64,000 nucleotides of DNA, from NCBI RefSeq assembly GCF_025685685.1, contig NZ_JAGSYH010000002.1:1096353-1160352 (forward strand), written 5' to 3'. Under the pieces are notes generated by a model. The model saw nothing but the letters and a program-made list of their open reading frames with translations. It made no database searches and was not told where the DNA came from. The stretch's first letter is position 1; every line of letters begins with the position of its first letter. The DNA comes from Acidicapsa dinghuensis. GTDB taxonomy: Bacteria; Acidobacteriota; Terriglobia; Terriglobales; Acidobacteriaceae. Below, piece by piece: positions 50,030 through 58,752 of this stretch. The position numbers and the translations under genes were made by a program.

Positions 50030-51862
50030 TTATTCGAGGCTGGGGGCTGGCTGGTTTAGGGTGGCGCGGCGCAGGTCTCCTGTTTCTTCTTCAAGGAGCC
50101 AGCGGCGGAGCTGGAGGATGTCATTGGCGCGGACTACGCCGAGGACCTTCATCGTCTGCCGGGATTGAACGACTACGACGTTCTCGACATCCTTGAGCAT
50201 CATGGAACGATGGACCTGGTCGACGGATTCGCCGGGATAGGCGAGGACGTAGTCCTGGCGCGCCAGCTCCTGCATGGTGAAGTGATGATCGGGCGGCTCG
50301 ATGCGCATGAGGTCATGTGCATCGACGATGCCGAGAAGGGTTTCATCGGAATTGACGACCGGCATGAAAGCGACCTCACTCGGCTTGTATTTCTCGACGA
50401 CGGAGTGCAGGGTATCGGCGGCGTGAACGACGTTGAACTCTTTTTTCATGACCTGGTCGACGCTGGCGCGCATGAGCACGGGGACTGAATAGTCCTGGCT
50501 GATGATGAGGCCGCGCTTGACGAGCTTGATGGTCATGATGGAATCGCGGCTGAAGAGGCGGACGAATCCATCGGCGATCATGACGGAGACGACGAGCGGG
50601 AGCAGAGCGTTGGGATTGTGGCTTAGTTCGAAGAGGAAGACGATGCTGGTGAAGGGGGCGCGCGCGATGCCACCGAAGACGGCGGCCATGGCGACGAGCG
50701 AATAGAAGCCTGGGTCGCTGACAAGATGCGGGAAGAAATGCTGGCAGGCTGTGGCGTAGGCTGAGCCGAGTCCTCCGCCAACGACGAGGGAAGGCGCGAA
50801 GACGCCGCCGGTGGTGCCGGAGCCGAGCGAGATGACGAGCGCCCAGAACTTGGCGACAGCGATGCTGATGAGGCTGGCGACGCTGAGATGGTCGTTGAGC
50901 ATTTCGCGGATGGTGCCGTAGCTGGTGCCGAAGACCTGCGGAACGAAGTATCCGATGACGCCGAGGATGAGCGCGCCGATTGCAGGAGACCAGATCGCCG
51001 CGTATTTCCAGGGGAGCTTGTCGAAGAAGTCTTCGAGCCAGTCGAGGGTGCGGATCATGCAGAGGCCAACGACGCCCATGAGGATGCCCATGAGAGCGAA
51101 GAGCCACAGCTCGGTCATGCCTGTGAGCTTGAATGCGGGGGTGGGAAAGAGCGGTGTCCATCCGGCGAAGTAGATGCGCACACCGGTGGCGGCGGCGGAT
51201 GCGAGCGCGACGGGAATGAAGGAGCGGGCGCGGAGTTCGAATAACAGCAGCTCGATGGCGACGAGGATGCCAGCGAGCGGAGCGGTAAATGTGGCAGCCA
51301 TGCCAGCGGCTGCTCCGCAGGCGAGAAGGACGCGGCGGTAGTAGGGTGTGAGCCCGAGCACCTGGCCGAGCAGAGAGCCGATGGCGCCTCCGGTCTGGAT
51401 GATGGGACCTTCCGCACCGAATGGGCCTCCGGTGCCGATGGCGAAGGCCGTGGCCAATGGCTTGAGGATGGCGACGCGAAGGCGCATGCGGCTGTGGCCG
51501 AAGAGGACGGCTTCCATGGCTTCAGGGATGCCGTGGCCTTTGAGCGTGGGCTCAAGGAAGTAGATGAGAAGACCTACGAGCAGACCACCGATGGGCGGAA
51601 TGAGCATGACCCAGAGGCCGAGATGGTTGTTCGTGGGATCGGTTACGGCAAAGGATGCTCTGCCGTAAAACATGAGGTTGGTGAAGAAGTAGATGAGCTC
51701 AAGCAGGCCCTGGGCGACTAGTCCGCCGATGATGCCTACGACGACCGCGATGCAGCATATTTTGACGACCTGAGGCTCGAGAGCTACGCCGAACTGGTGT
51801 TTAGCGAAGTCTCCCGAGCTGAGCTCTGCTGCATTTGCATTTGAAACCGGACTATCCGCCAT
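50030..51862 (-). CDS. ClC family chloride channel/transporter with C-terminal CBS pair (1)
   Basis: 610 residues with about ten membrane helices to residue 440 and two CBS domains to about 590. Selectivity-filter motifs: GHGIPEA (variant GSGIP), GAEGPIIQTGGAIGS (gating glutamate of GxExP) and GSGTTGGVFAPSLVV. At the position of the internal proton glutamate of E. coli ClC (IIEEM, second Glu) this protein has Leu (AIELLLFEL). The CBS pair should bind adenine nucleotides and regulate gating. It lies 81 bases after the second ClC gene; MarR-ClC-ClC is likely one operon. Confidence 0.92.
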   Translation of the reverse strand: MADSPVSNANAAELSSGDFAKHQFGVALEPQVVKICCIAVVVGIIGGLVAQGLLELIYFFTNLMFYGRASFAVTDPTNNHLGLWVMLIPPIGGLLVGLLIYFLEPTLKGHGIPEAMEAVLFGHSRMRLRVAILKPLATAFAIGTGGPFGAEGPIIQTGGAIGSLLGQVLGLTPYYRRVLLACGAAAGMAATFTAPLAGILVAIELLLFELRARSFIPVALASAAATGVRIYFAGWTPLFPTPAFKLTGMTELWLFALMGILMGVVGLCMIRTLDWLEDFFDKLPWKYAAIWSPAIGALILGVIGYFVPQVFGTSYGTIREMLNDHLSVASLISIAVAKFWALVISLGSGTTGGVFAPSLVVGGGLGSAYATACQHFFPHLVSDPGFYSLVAMAAVFGGIARAPFTSIVFLFELSHNPNALLPLVVSVMIADGFVRLFSRDSIMTIKLVKRGLIISQDYSVPVLMRASVDQVMKKEFNVVHAADTLHSVVEKYKPSEVAFMPVVNSDETLLGIVDAHDLMRIEPPDHHFTMQELARQDYVLAYPGESVDQVHRSMMLKDVENVVVVQSRQTMKVLGVVRANDILQLRRWLLEEETGDLRRATLNQPAPSLE

Positions 51863-51943
51863 GAAGATTTCCTCTTTGTCCGCAAAGAAGCTCTCGCAGT
51901 GGCAGATAACCGAATCGGCGGAAGATCAGCTTATTGAGCGGAT

Positions 51944-53755
51944 CTAACAGCCGGTGGAGACAAGCGGCCTTTCTTCGGTCTCCGTCATACTTTCTCTGCG
52001 CAGCTTCAATGCCTGCAATATGTCTGTCTTTGTTACAACTCCAACTACCTTGTCCTTGTCTGTTTTGCCGGCGGCGTGAACCGCCAGGAGCATAGGCTCG
52101 CTGTCTTGCGCGAGCAACAATCGAAGCGCTTCTGTTGCGTTTGTGTCGGACGGAACTTTCTGCACCCGACGCTGCATGATGTCGCGTACGTGCGTAGTGC
52201 TCCATTTTTCCGGAGGCACATGACTGAGCGCCCAGAGACTCAGGGCGCCGACGATTTTTCCTCCGTCACAGACGGGATAGATCTCATGCCGTATATGCGG
52301 CGAGAGCGTGGCGGTGAACTCGCTCAATGTGATGGCGGCAGAGGCGGAGATCAGTTCGGTCTGCATGATCTGGCTGACCGGGAGATCCTGCAGTTCGGTG
52401 ACGCGCACTGCCTCGTGGAGGCGCTGATCGCCGGATGCAGAAGCATCGCCGGAGACGGCATAGGCCACGGCCGAGCCGATGAGCGCGGGGATGATGAAGG
52501 CGTGTCCGCCGGTGGCCTCGGCGACGAAGACGACGGCGGCTAGCGGTGTTTTGTATCCCGCGGAGATGAAACATGCCATGCCTACGGCTGCATAGAGCGC
52601 AGGCGTGGCGCTGTGGGCGATGGTCTGCGAGAAGGCCAGGCCGAGAGCTCCGCCGGAGAGGAAAAGCGGCACGAACATGGCGCTGACGCCGCCCGCGCCG
52701 AGGGTGAAGATGGTAGCCGCGAGCTTGAGAACGGCGAAGGCTACGAGCTCAAGGCTGCTATGTGGTTTCGAGAGAATGAGCCCGACGGCCTCGTAGTTGG
52801 CGCCGATGGGAACGAGGCTGCCGTTGTAGAACTGCAGGAATGCGAGGCCGCACAATCCGGTGAGCAGGCCGCCGGTAGCCATCTTGAGCCAGTGAGGCCA
52901 TGCTAGATCGACACAGAAGCTGCGAACGCGGCGGAAGGTGATGACGAAGGCCATGGCGATGAGGCCGATGATGAGGCCGAGGAGCGCGCTCCAGACGAGG
53001 TCTTTGCGCGTGAAGGACGTTGCCGATATGAAATCAAAGAGAGGGTCGCTGCCGAGAAACGAACTCAGCGTCATGAAGGAGACGACGGAGGCGATGAGGG
53101 ATGGCAGGAGAGCCTCATGCGCAAGATCATCCTTGTAAGGCATTTCAAGCGCGAAGACGATGCCGGTGAGCGGAGCGCGGAAGACGGCGGACATGCCCGC
53201 GGCGGCTCCGCAGATGAGCATGATGCGGCGGTCGCGCGCGTCGAGATGGAACCCGCGAAGGGAGCGGAAGCGTGTCCAAATCCATGATCCGATAGCGCCG
53301 CCGCCGTAGATGCTTGGGCCTTCAAGAGCGGCGCTGCCGCCGAGACCGACGGTCGCGGCAGCAGCAAGAATCTTGGCTACGAACGGACGCAGATTGATGT
53401 GGCCCTGATGCTCGTGATACGAGCGAATGATTTCTTCGGTGGAGTGCTCGTCAGGGTCAGGCGTGAAGAACTGCATAATGAGGCCGGCAATCAGACAGCC
53501 GAGAACGAGTCCGGGAACGATGGCCCAATGATGGGCGAGGTAATACTGCAGGACGGGCGGCCACACCTTCTGCAGAATGAGCACTGCGATTGCAGTAATG
53601 GCGAGGCCGGTGATGACGCCGATGATGGGCGCGATGATCAGCCACTTCTGGAGATCACGCGCGTAGACGATCGTGAGGTCTTCATGGACGAGCGGAGCGT
53701 ATTTGCGTAACAGCGGATGCCGGAGGAAACTTCTCCAGCCTTGATGTTCTTTCAT
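51944..53755 (-). CDS. ClC family chloride channel/transporter with C-terminal CBS pair (2)
   Basis: 603 residues. The ClC core has GGSAALEGPSIYGGGAIGSW (GxExP glutamate present) and GAGGVSAMFVPLFLSGGALG, but no recognisable GSGIP: the equivalent region reads PDEHSTEEIIRSYHEHQG. The inner proton-glutamate position is Met (FALEMPYKDD). Two CBS domains follow at about 455-590. Clearly only a distant paralogue of the neighbouring ClC. Its ATG overlaps the MarR stop (ATGA), so translation is coupled to the regulator. Confidence 0.9.
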   Translation of the reverse strand: MKEHQGWRSFLRHPLLRKYAPLVHEDLTIVYARDLQKWLIIAPIIGVITGLAITAIAVLILQKVWPPVLQYYLAHHWAIVPGLVLGCLIAGLIMQFFTPDPDEHSTEEIIRSYHEHQGHINLRPFVAKILAAAATVGLGGSAALEGPSIYGGGAIGSWIWTRFRSLRGFHLDARDRRIMLICGAAAGMSAVFRAPLTGIVFALEMPYKDDLAHEALLPSLIASVVSFMTLSSFLGSDPLFDFISATSFTRKDLVWSALLGLIIGLIAMAFVITFRRVRSFCVDLAWPHWLKMATGGLLTGLCGLAFLQFYNGSLVPIGANYEAVGLILSKPHSSLELVAFAVLKLAATIFTLGAGGVSAMFVPLFLSGGALGLAFSQTIAHSATPALYAAVGMACFISAGYKTPLAAVVFVAEATGGHAFIIPALIGSAVAYAVSGDASASGDQRLHEAVRVTELQDLPVSQIMQTELISASAAITLSEFTATLSPHIRHEIYPVCDGGKIVGALSLWALSHVPPEKWSTTHVRDIMQRRVQKVPSDTNATEALRLLLAQDSEPMLLAVHAAGKTDKDKVVGVVTKTDILQALKLRRESMTETEERPLVSTGC

Positions 53756-54261
53756 AAATCAGTCGCAGTAAAAAGACTTTCCTTATCAGATGTATGAGTC
53801 GATGATGGCCGGGAAGCCGGCTTCAGTTTGCCCTGGGTTGCGAATCGGAGCAGCTCTTCGCGCAGCCGATTCAGTTCGTCGCGATGCCGGAGCGACAGCT
53901 TTTTCAAGATGCCACGGCCGCGCGCGGTGAGGGAGACGACAACGACGCGACGATCGGATGGGTTGCTTTCGCGGCGCACCAGGCCGCTCAGAACAGCGCG
54001 ATCGATCAGGCCAACGACGGAGTGATGGCGTTCCTGCAGGAACTCCGCCAACTCGGATACCGTGGCTTTGCCGCTGCCGGTAAAGCCAGCGATGCCAAGC
54101 ATGAGCTGATGCTGTTGCGGCGTGATATCAAGCTCACGCGCGGCGCTCTCGCTGAAACGAAGGAACTTGCGGAGCAGATAGCGGAAAGATGCGAGTTCGG
54201 AAAGTACGTGATCGAATTGCTTTTCGTCTGCTTCAGCGATAACTTTCGATCTTTCCGTCAC
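53752..54261 (-). CDS. MarR family transcriptional regulator of the ClC operon
   Basis: 169 residues from GTG 54261 (VTERSKVIAEADEKQFDHVL). The open frame reaches 54507, but those codons translate the intergenic repeat and should not be included. The winged helix runs about 40-130: LDITPQQHQLMLGIAGFTGS, KATVSELAEFLQERHHSVVG, LVRRESNPSDRRVVVVSLTA. A basic C-terminal tail follows. The four-base overlap with the ClC gene indicates one operon, so it probably senses a condition tied to anion or acid stress and represses the two ClC genes. Confidence 0.88.
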   Translation of the reverse strand: MTERSKVIAEADEKQFDHVLSELASFRYLLRKFLRFSESAARELDITPQQHQLMLGIAGFTGSGKATVSELAEFLQERHHSVVGLIDRAVLSGLVRRESNPSDRRVVVVSLTARGRGILKKLSLRHRDELNRLREELLRFATQGKLKPASRPSSTHTSDKESLFTATDL

Positions 54262-54345
54262 ATATCCAACTATATCGCAATGCGATGTTTTTTGCAAGTG
54301 CGAGGGAATTGCAATGGAACACGATACATGGCGGTTGCTGACCGG

Positions 54346-54485
54346 AATGAGGCGGGCCTTCAGCCCGCTTGGGGTTGAGGGGAAATGAACCCAGGGCGTC
54401 GCGCGCCTGACATTCGTCAGGCTGGCTTTGCCCTGGGCTGGTATGAGATGCGCCTTTGGCGCATTTATGCTGCTGCGAGGCGTGG
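54346..54485 (+). repeat. modular hairpin repeat, copy O
   Basis: Plus orientation, first half of the unit: GCGGGC/GCCCGC, CCCAGGGC/GCCCTGGG with GCCTGACa-ttc-GTCAGGC, ATGCGCC-ttt-GGCGCAT. It lies in the upstream region of the MarR-ClC-ClC operon and is the last clear copy in the window. Confidence 0.8.
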
Positions 54486-54609
54486 CAGATGCATGGACAT
54501 CGCACACGAGAGAGATTGCGTGTGCTGTGGCAGCTCTTTACGTGAGCCGTCGCAGCTTTCGCTAGTGCTGGGCGTCTCTTGTTTTGCTGCCGGAAGAGTT
54601 CGTTGACGG

Positions 54610-55656
54610 TTATTGAGGCAGCTTGCCCGTGTAATGAGCGGCGATGATGTTGGCCTGGAGTTTGTCGAGGGTGGCGGCGCTGGGCATGCCTTTGGTCATG
54701 ACGCCCTCGAAGAAATAACCCTTGGCCCAGTTGCTGTTGTCTCCACCGATGCCGAGGATGATGGCGCCTTCCTGCTTCATGGGCTGATAGCCCTTGGGCA
54801 GCGGAATGACGCCGGTGGTGGTGAGTGCTCCGTGCTGTGCGTTGCCCTGATAGATGGCGTAGTTGTGCTGGCCGTCACTCGCGCCAATATCAGTGACGAA
54901 GGTAGTGCTGGCGGGAACTTTGAGATGGCCGTAGATGCCATCTTCCATGTCTAACCCTTCATCGGGGCTGCATGGATCGCGGTGACACATGATGTTGATG
55001 GCGTCCATGTGTCCGGCTTTGTTGTCGAGGTTGTTGGCCTCGGCGTTGCCGAAATCGAAGCAGCATTTGCCATTGAGATTGAGGGCTGAGGTGACCATGT
55101 AGACGCCTTCGGGCTCTCCGTTGACGGCGGTCTGCTTTGGCGTGTCGTTGCGGTAGCCCATGCCGGGAACGATGGCAACACCGTAGGCTTTATGTCCGTC
55201 GACGGTGACGGGTAGAGCGTCTGCCACGGCGGGAATGTCATAGCCGTTTGGGCCGGGACCCTTGGCTGCGCCGCCCGGAGGCGCGGGAGTGAGGTCGTTG
55301 TGATTGGGGGACTGGTCGTAGATCCTGGTGATGGTGCAGGTAGTACCGGCGCAGAAGGCATCCTGCTTTTTGGCATCGGCGTAGCCATCGCGTAGAAGGC
55401 CGATGTTGGTATGGGCCTGATCGGACTTGCGTGTCACTTCATAGAGCGGACCGGTGTATTTGCTGTAGAGAGCGCGCGTGGTGCTGATGGCCGCGACGCA
55501 TGGCGTGGTGGAGGCGAGCACATCGCAGGGGCGCGATGTGACGGTCTGCGCGGATGTGAGGCAGGGCGCAATGCTTGCGAGTGCAAAAACGGCAAGACAT
55601 GAAACGGCAAGGCAGCGAAAGGAGTTGCGTAGCGATGACTGCGATTGGAAAGGCAT
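54610..55656 (-). CDS. GH54-type alpha-L-arabinofuranosidase B catalytic domain, exported
   Basis: 348 residues from ATG 55656 (AGGA upstream); the frame is open to 56067 but that part is not like the family. Signal peptide about 1-36 ending TSAQ. The rest matches the ArabFuran-catal (GH54) domain: CDVLASTTPCVAAISTTRAL, ITRIYDQSPNHNDL, CCFDFGNAEAN (the block holding the family's nucleophile glutamate) and FFEGVMTKGMPS. Cysteine content is high, as in fungal AbfB with its disulfides. The C-terminal AbfB/CBM42 arabinose-binding domain is missing. Removes arabinofuranose from plant arabinans or arabinoxylans outside the cytoplasm. Confidence 0.88.
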   Translation of the reverse strand: MPFQSQSSLRNSFRCLAVSCLAVFALASIAPCLTSAQTVTSRPCDVLASTTPCVAAISTTRALYSKYTGPLYEVTRKSDQAHTNIGLLRDGYADAKKQDAFCAGTTCTITRIYDQSPNHNDLTPAPPGGAAKGPGPNGYDIPAVADALPVTVDGHKAYGVAIVPGMGYRNDTPKQTAVNGEPEGVYMVTSALNLNGKCCFDFGNAEANNLDNKAGHMDAINIMCHRDPCSPDEGLDMEDGIYGHLKVPASTTFVTDIGASDGQHNYAIYQGNAQHGALTTTGVIPLPKGYQPMKQEGAIILGIGGDNSNWAKGYFFEGVMTKGMPSAATLDKLQANIIAAHYTGKLPQ

Positions 55657-55834
55657 GATGTTCGTGAGTCCTTTAGTGAAGTGGTTTTGCTTCTCTCGAA
55701 CGTGCTGTTGCAGGCATCGGAATTCTAGCATTCGGTGGGAAGGTGATTTGTGTTTTATTGGACTGCCGGTAAGGCATGGCTGGGTGCATCGAGTGACGCA
55801 ATTCCCCATCGCTGCCTTCAGCGCGCTCTGACAC

Positions 55835-56740
55835 TCATCTGCGACCTGCCCGGACATCCCGCACACCCTCAACAATTCCTTCCACGACAAACTCGGGATC
55901 CTCGTGCGGCAGCTCATGCCCTGCTGTCGCCGCAATATGCTGTGTCGAGTTCGTGGATAGCCGAAGATATTCCTTCTGCATCTCTTGCGTGGCGTCCTCC
56001 AGTTTGATCGCAAGCGGCTCGGCCAATCCTGGCACCATGCGAAATTTCGGACTATGCGTGAGCACAATCACGGGCTTCGCTCCCAACGAATGCAGTTCTC
56101 GCGCCTGCGCTTCACTTGCACCCACGTCGAGCCGCTCTGGGTTCATGTGCGGATCGGTCTGAATCGTGGTCAGAAAGGTCCGCACATCCGTGAGCGCTTT
56201 CGCTTCTCCATCCGCGGCGGGCGGCAACAAACTCAGCCATCGATTGAACTGGTCCGGATGCGTCGTGGAAACAAGAACCAGCCCGGCCACCTTGGCCGGA
56301 TAGCGAGCTGCAAAGACCTGCGCATGCAATCCGCCGATCGAGTGGCCTGCCACGAGAAAAGGCCCTTGCAGCCCGGCGACCTCCAGCACGCGAGCCATAT
56401 CCGCTGCTGAATCCGCACTGGTAATTACCGGCTTGGGATTCGGATCGCTTCCGCCAAGCCCCGCCCGGTCATAGAGACATACGCGCGTCACAGCGGCTAC
56501 TTTCGCTGCAATCTGCTGCCACGCGCGATCTTCCACCGGCGCAGTTCCCATCCCGGCATCGATCACAACCGTGGGCTCTCCGCTCCCCTGGCACGCCAGC
56601 CGGATATGGCGGCCGTCAACGTCAAACTTGCCGTCGATCCTCTGCGCGAACATCGAAGGAGCAATAGCGGTGAGGGCAAAGAACAGGACAAATCGGAAAG
56701 GCGTTCTGATCGCATCAATCGTGTGCATACACACGTACAA
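55835..56740 (-). CDS. exported alpha/beta hydrolase
   Basis: 301 residues from 56740; Met at residue 5 is an alternative start. Residues about 10-33 form a signal peptide (FVLFFALTAIAPSMFAQ). The alpha/beta-hydrolase core has VVIDAGMGTAP (oxyanion region), YDRAGLGGSDP, nucleophile elbow VAGHSIGGLHAQ (Ser of GHSIG) and a C-terminal His in AATAGHELPHEDPEFV. Resembles proline iminopeptidase/esterase relatives; the substrate is unknown. Downstream on the same strand is the GH54 gene, upstream the Hcp gene. Confidence 0.88.
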   Translation of the reverse strand: MYVCMHTIDAIRTPFRFVLFFALTAIAPSMFAQRIDGKFDVDGRHIRLACQGSGEPTVVIDAGMGTAPVEDRAWQQIAAKVAAVTRVCLYDRAGLGGSDPNPKPVITSADSAADMARVLEVAGLQGPFLVAGHSIGGLHAQVFAARYPAKVAGLVLVSTTHPDQFNRWLSLLPPAADGEAKALTDVRTFLTTIQTDPHMNPERLDVGASEAQARELHSLGAKPVIVLTHSPKFRMVPGLAEPLAIKLEDATQEMQKEYLRLSTNSTQHIAATAGHELPHEDPEFVVEGIVEGVRDVRAGRR

Positions 56741-56821
56741 CGTGCGCAGCGCCGTAATGTTTCATGCGAACCGGAACATTTCAACCCGCTACGGTGCCCA
56801 AGTGGCATGTAGAAGTCACAT

Positions 56822-57316
56822 CTACTTCTGCGCTACCTTTTGGCCCGTAGAGCCAGTGTCATTCTGCTTGGTGTAGGTGTACTGGATCTTACTGTAGTTG
56901 AGAGAGAGTTGCTCGGTGGGCATCTCCGCGCCCACTTTACCGGCATGCGTCTTCTTTTTACTTGGACCTGGATCGGGGCTGAAGCCTGAGATGACCACAT
57001 CTGTCATCTCAATAACCAGGTATTTGACCTGCTTGCCTCCCGAAGGCCGCATGACCTCAATCGTCGCTTTTTTGATGTGCGTGCCCTTGCTGCACAATTC
57101 ATAAAGCTTCGGAGAAGAGCTGTCGACGTGCTTGGCGATCGACAGACTGCCGTGTTGGGACACGTTCGTTTGCTTGGCCGCTGCCGCCTTCAGAGGCTCC
57201 GCCGCTGTTGGAATGGCTGCACCGGAGTAAGAAGCAATTTCAATCCAATCCTTATGTTGACTGTCCGTGCTCTCACCCTTGACTCCATCGATGTACAGAT
57301 ATGCGTCAGTCGCCAT
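56822..57316 (-). CDS. Hcp family type VI secretion tube protein, orphan
   Basis: 164 residues, standard Hcp length. Begins MATDAYLYIDGVKGESTDSQ, the conserved Hcp start ('i.G.kGes.d..h...I.v.s'), with the later strands YLVIEMTDVVISGFSPDP and EQLSLNYSKIQYTYTKQ. Hcp forms hexameric rings that stack into the T6SS tube and also carries small effectors. No other T6SS gene (tssB/C, vgrG, clpV) is in the window. GGGAGAG precedes the ATG. It sits between two alpha/beta hydrolase genes on the same strand. Confidence 0.88.
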   Translation of the reverse strand: MATDAYLYIDGVKGESTDSQHKDWIEIASYSGAAIPTAAEPLKAAAAKQTNVSQHGSLSIAKHVDSSSPKLYELCSKGTHIKKATIEVMRPSGGKQVKYLVIEMTDVVISGFSPDPGPSKKKTHAGKVGAEMPTEQLSLNYSKIQYTYTKQNDTGSTGQKVAQK

Positions 57317-57424
57317 CGCATCTCTCCCTCAGATCACTCGATTCAGGATCGCCGCAACTATACCCGGTAATCCCTGCAAAGACTACTTGTTTCTGCGAAA
57401 GAAAACGATTGTCGAAGTATGTTT

Positions 57425-58198
57425 CTAGAGCCGATCAATGCCTGATAGGAATGCGGTCACAGCACGGCAAAATTCCTCCGGGCTGTCGGCGTGAACAACG
57501 TGACCTCCGGGAAGCGTCAACAGAGTTGTGTTTGCGCGACGCTCGGCCATGTTTCGCATCTCGGTCTCTTTCGTGATTGGGCTGTGCTCTCCGCGAATCA
57601 GCAGTGCTTTGCAGTTGCTTGCCAGCCAGTCAGACGAGTGGTCTCCATTGAGGTGTTTTTGAGATATCTCTTCATCGGCAGGATTGAAAGAGAGTTGCCA
57701 TCCGGCTGCAGTTTGCCGAAATGAGTTTCGCACGTAAGGAGCCAGGCGAGATCCAATCCGCTCTTCCAATGCTTGTTGCGTCGGAAATGTGCCTGACCAG
57801 GGCCGGATAAAACTCACATCACCCGAGACGGTCGCGCCAATATCCTCAATGATCATTGCGCGAACGCGCAGCGGATTTCCCGCAGCAAACTGATATGCAT
57901 TCACCCCGCCAAGCGAGTGCCCTAAGAGAACAGCCGAGTCGACTCCCAGATGACGAAAAAGAGCCGCAATGTCAGCAAGGTAATCGGATCTCCCGTAAGA
58001 GGCTGCGTGATCCGAATAGCCATGGCCTCGCTGATCCAGAGCCACGAGACGCCAACTGGGCCATAAGCAATCGGCCAGTGGAATGAATGTTGCCGCTTCC
58101 ATCCAATGGCCGTGCAGCGCAATCAGTATCTGGCCGGCTCCCCCCGAATCCAGATATGACAGTCGTAGCTTTCCATTCGAGAATGCGCGACGCTCCAT
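57425..58198 (-). CDS. alpha/beta hydrolase
   Basis: 257 residues from ATG 58198 (MERRAFSNGKLRLSYLDSGG); 18 further codons are open. Core motifs: LIALHGHWMEAATFIPLADC, ALDQRGHGYSD, nucleophile elbow LLGHSLGGVNAYQ (Ser), an acid in IRGEHSPI, and His in LPGGHVVHADSPEEF. No signal peptide. Typical of cytosolic esterases/lactonases of the MhpC-like group; the substrate is unknown. The next gene downstream is hcp, about 110 bases away. Confidence 0.88.
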   Translation of the reverse strand: MERRAFSNGKLRLSYLDSGGAGQILIALHGHWMEAATFIPLADCLWPSWRLVALDQRGHGYSDHAASYGRSDYLADIAALFRHLGVDSAVLLGHSLGGVNAYQFAAGNPLRVRAMIIEDIGATVSGDVSFIRPWSGTFPTQQALEERIGSRLAPYVRNSFRQTAAGWQLSFNPADEEISQKHLNGDHSSDWLASNCKALLIRGEHSPITKETEMRNMAERRANTTLLTLPGGHVVHADSPEEFCRAVTAFLSGIDRL

Positions 58199-58351
58199 AG
58201 CTAACTTTATGGATGACAAATGAGACGCCGGTGATGTCCGCCAACTCCGCAATTGCTAACCGCAAATCGGATCGCCAAGAGCAATTCATTACATCGCGCA
58301 GGGAGAACAAAACTACTCTCCCGCGCGATTTAGCAGCTTGAATGAAAATGA

Positions 58352-58642
58352 CTAGCTTTGGATCAAACGCCCCAGCGGAGCGAGCGGACCTACGAGAACA
58401 TACTCGAAGCTCAGGAATCCGCCTTCGACCAGAGGCAGCTTGGCCAATGTAGCCTTGGCCTGGTCTGCCGATTCTGCATTGATAAGAAAGATCACGCCCT
58501 CCCGATCCTTGCGATGCCAGAACTGCTCAATCTTTCCGTCAAGATAAAGTTGCAGCGTGTCCGGTACTTCCTTCGCCATAATCGGCTTGGCTTGTTCCAG
58601 CGTAAGTGGCTTGATGATCGATCCGATTGCAAATACCTTCAT
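58352..58642 (-). CDS. YciI / muconolactone isomerase-like small protein
   Basis: 96 residues from ATG 58642 with GGAG seven bases upstream; the frame is open to 58711. A ferredoxin-like alpha+beta fold is indicated: MKVFAIGSIIKPLTLEQAKP, a helix and strand through LYLDGKIEQFWHRKDREGVI, then SADQAKATLAKLPLVEGGFL. Resembles YciI-like or muconolactone-isomerase-like dimeric proteins. Divergent from a GlxA-type regulator 110 bases away, which probably controls it. Confidence 0.75.
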   Translation of the reverse strand: MKVFAIGSIIKPLTLEQAKPIMAKEVPDTLQLYLDGKIEQFWHRKDREGVIFLINAESADQAKATLAKLPLVEGGFLSFEYVLVGPLAPLGRLIQS

Positions 58643-58728
58643 AAAAATTCTCCGTGTCAAACCATGAATCAGGCGTCTGACAAACCTAAATCTAGCGATC
58701 GGGGGCTTCAAATGGTAGAGTCGTAAAC

Positions 58729-58743
58729 GACAACATTGTTGTC
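58729..58743. promoter_or_regulatory. 15-bp perfect palindrome before the GlxA-type regulator
   Basis: GACAACA-t-TGTTGTC, ending ten bases before ATG 58753, in the divergent promoter region. Candidate autoregulatory site. Confidence 0.65.
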
Positions 58744-58752
58744 ATTCACGCC

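Noticed and set aside
54262..54507. 82-codon N-terminal extension of the MarR-type regulator of the ClC operon
   Set aside because: It translates repeat copy O and adds nothing MarR-like; the GTG at 54261 gives a normal-length protein.
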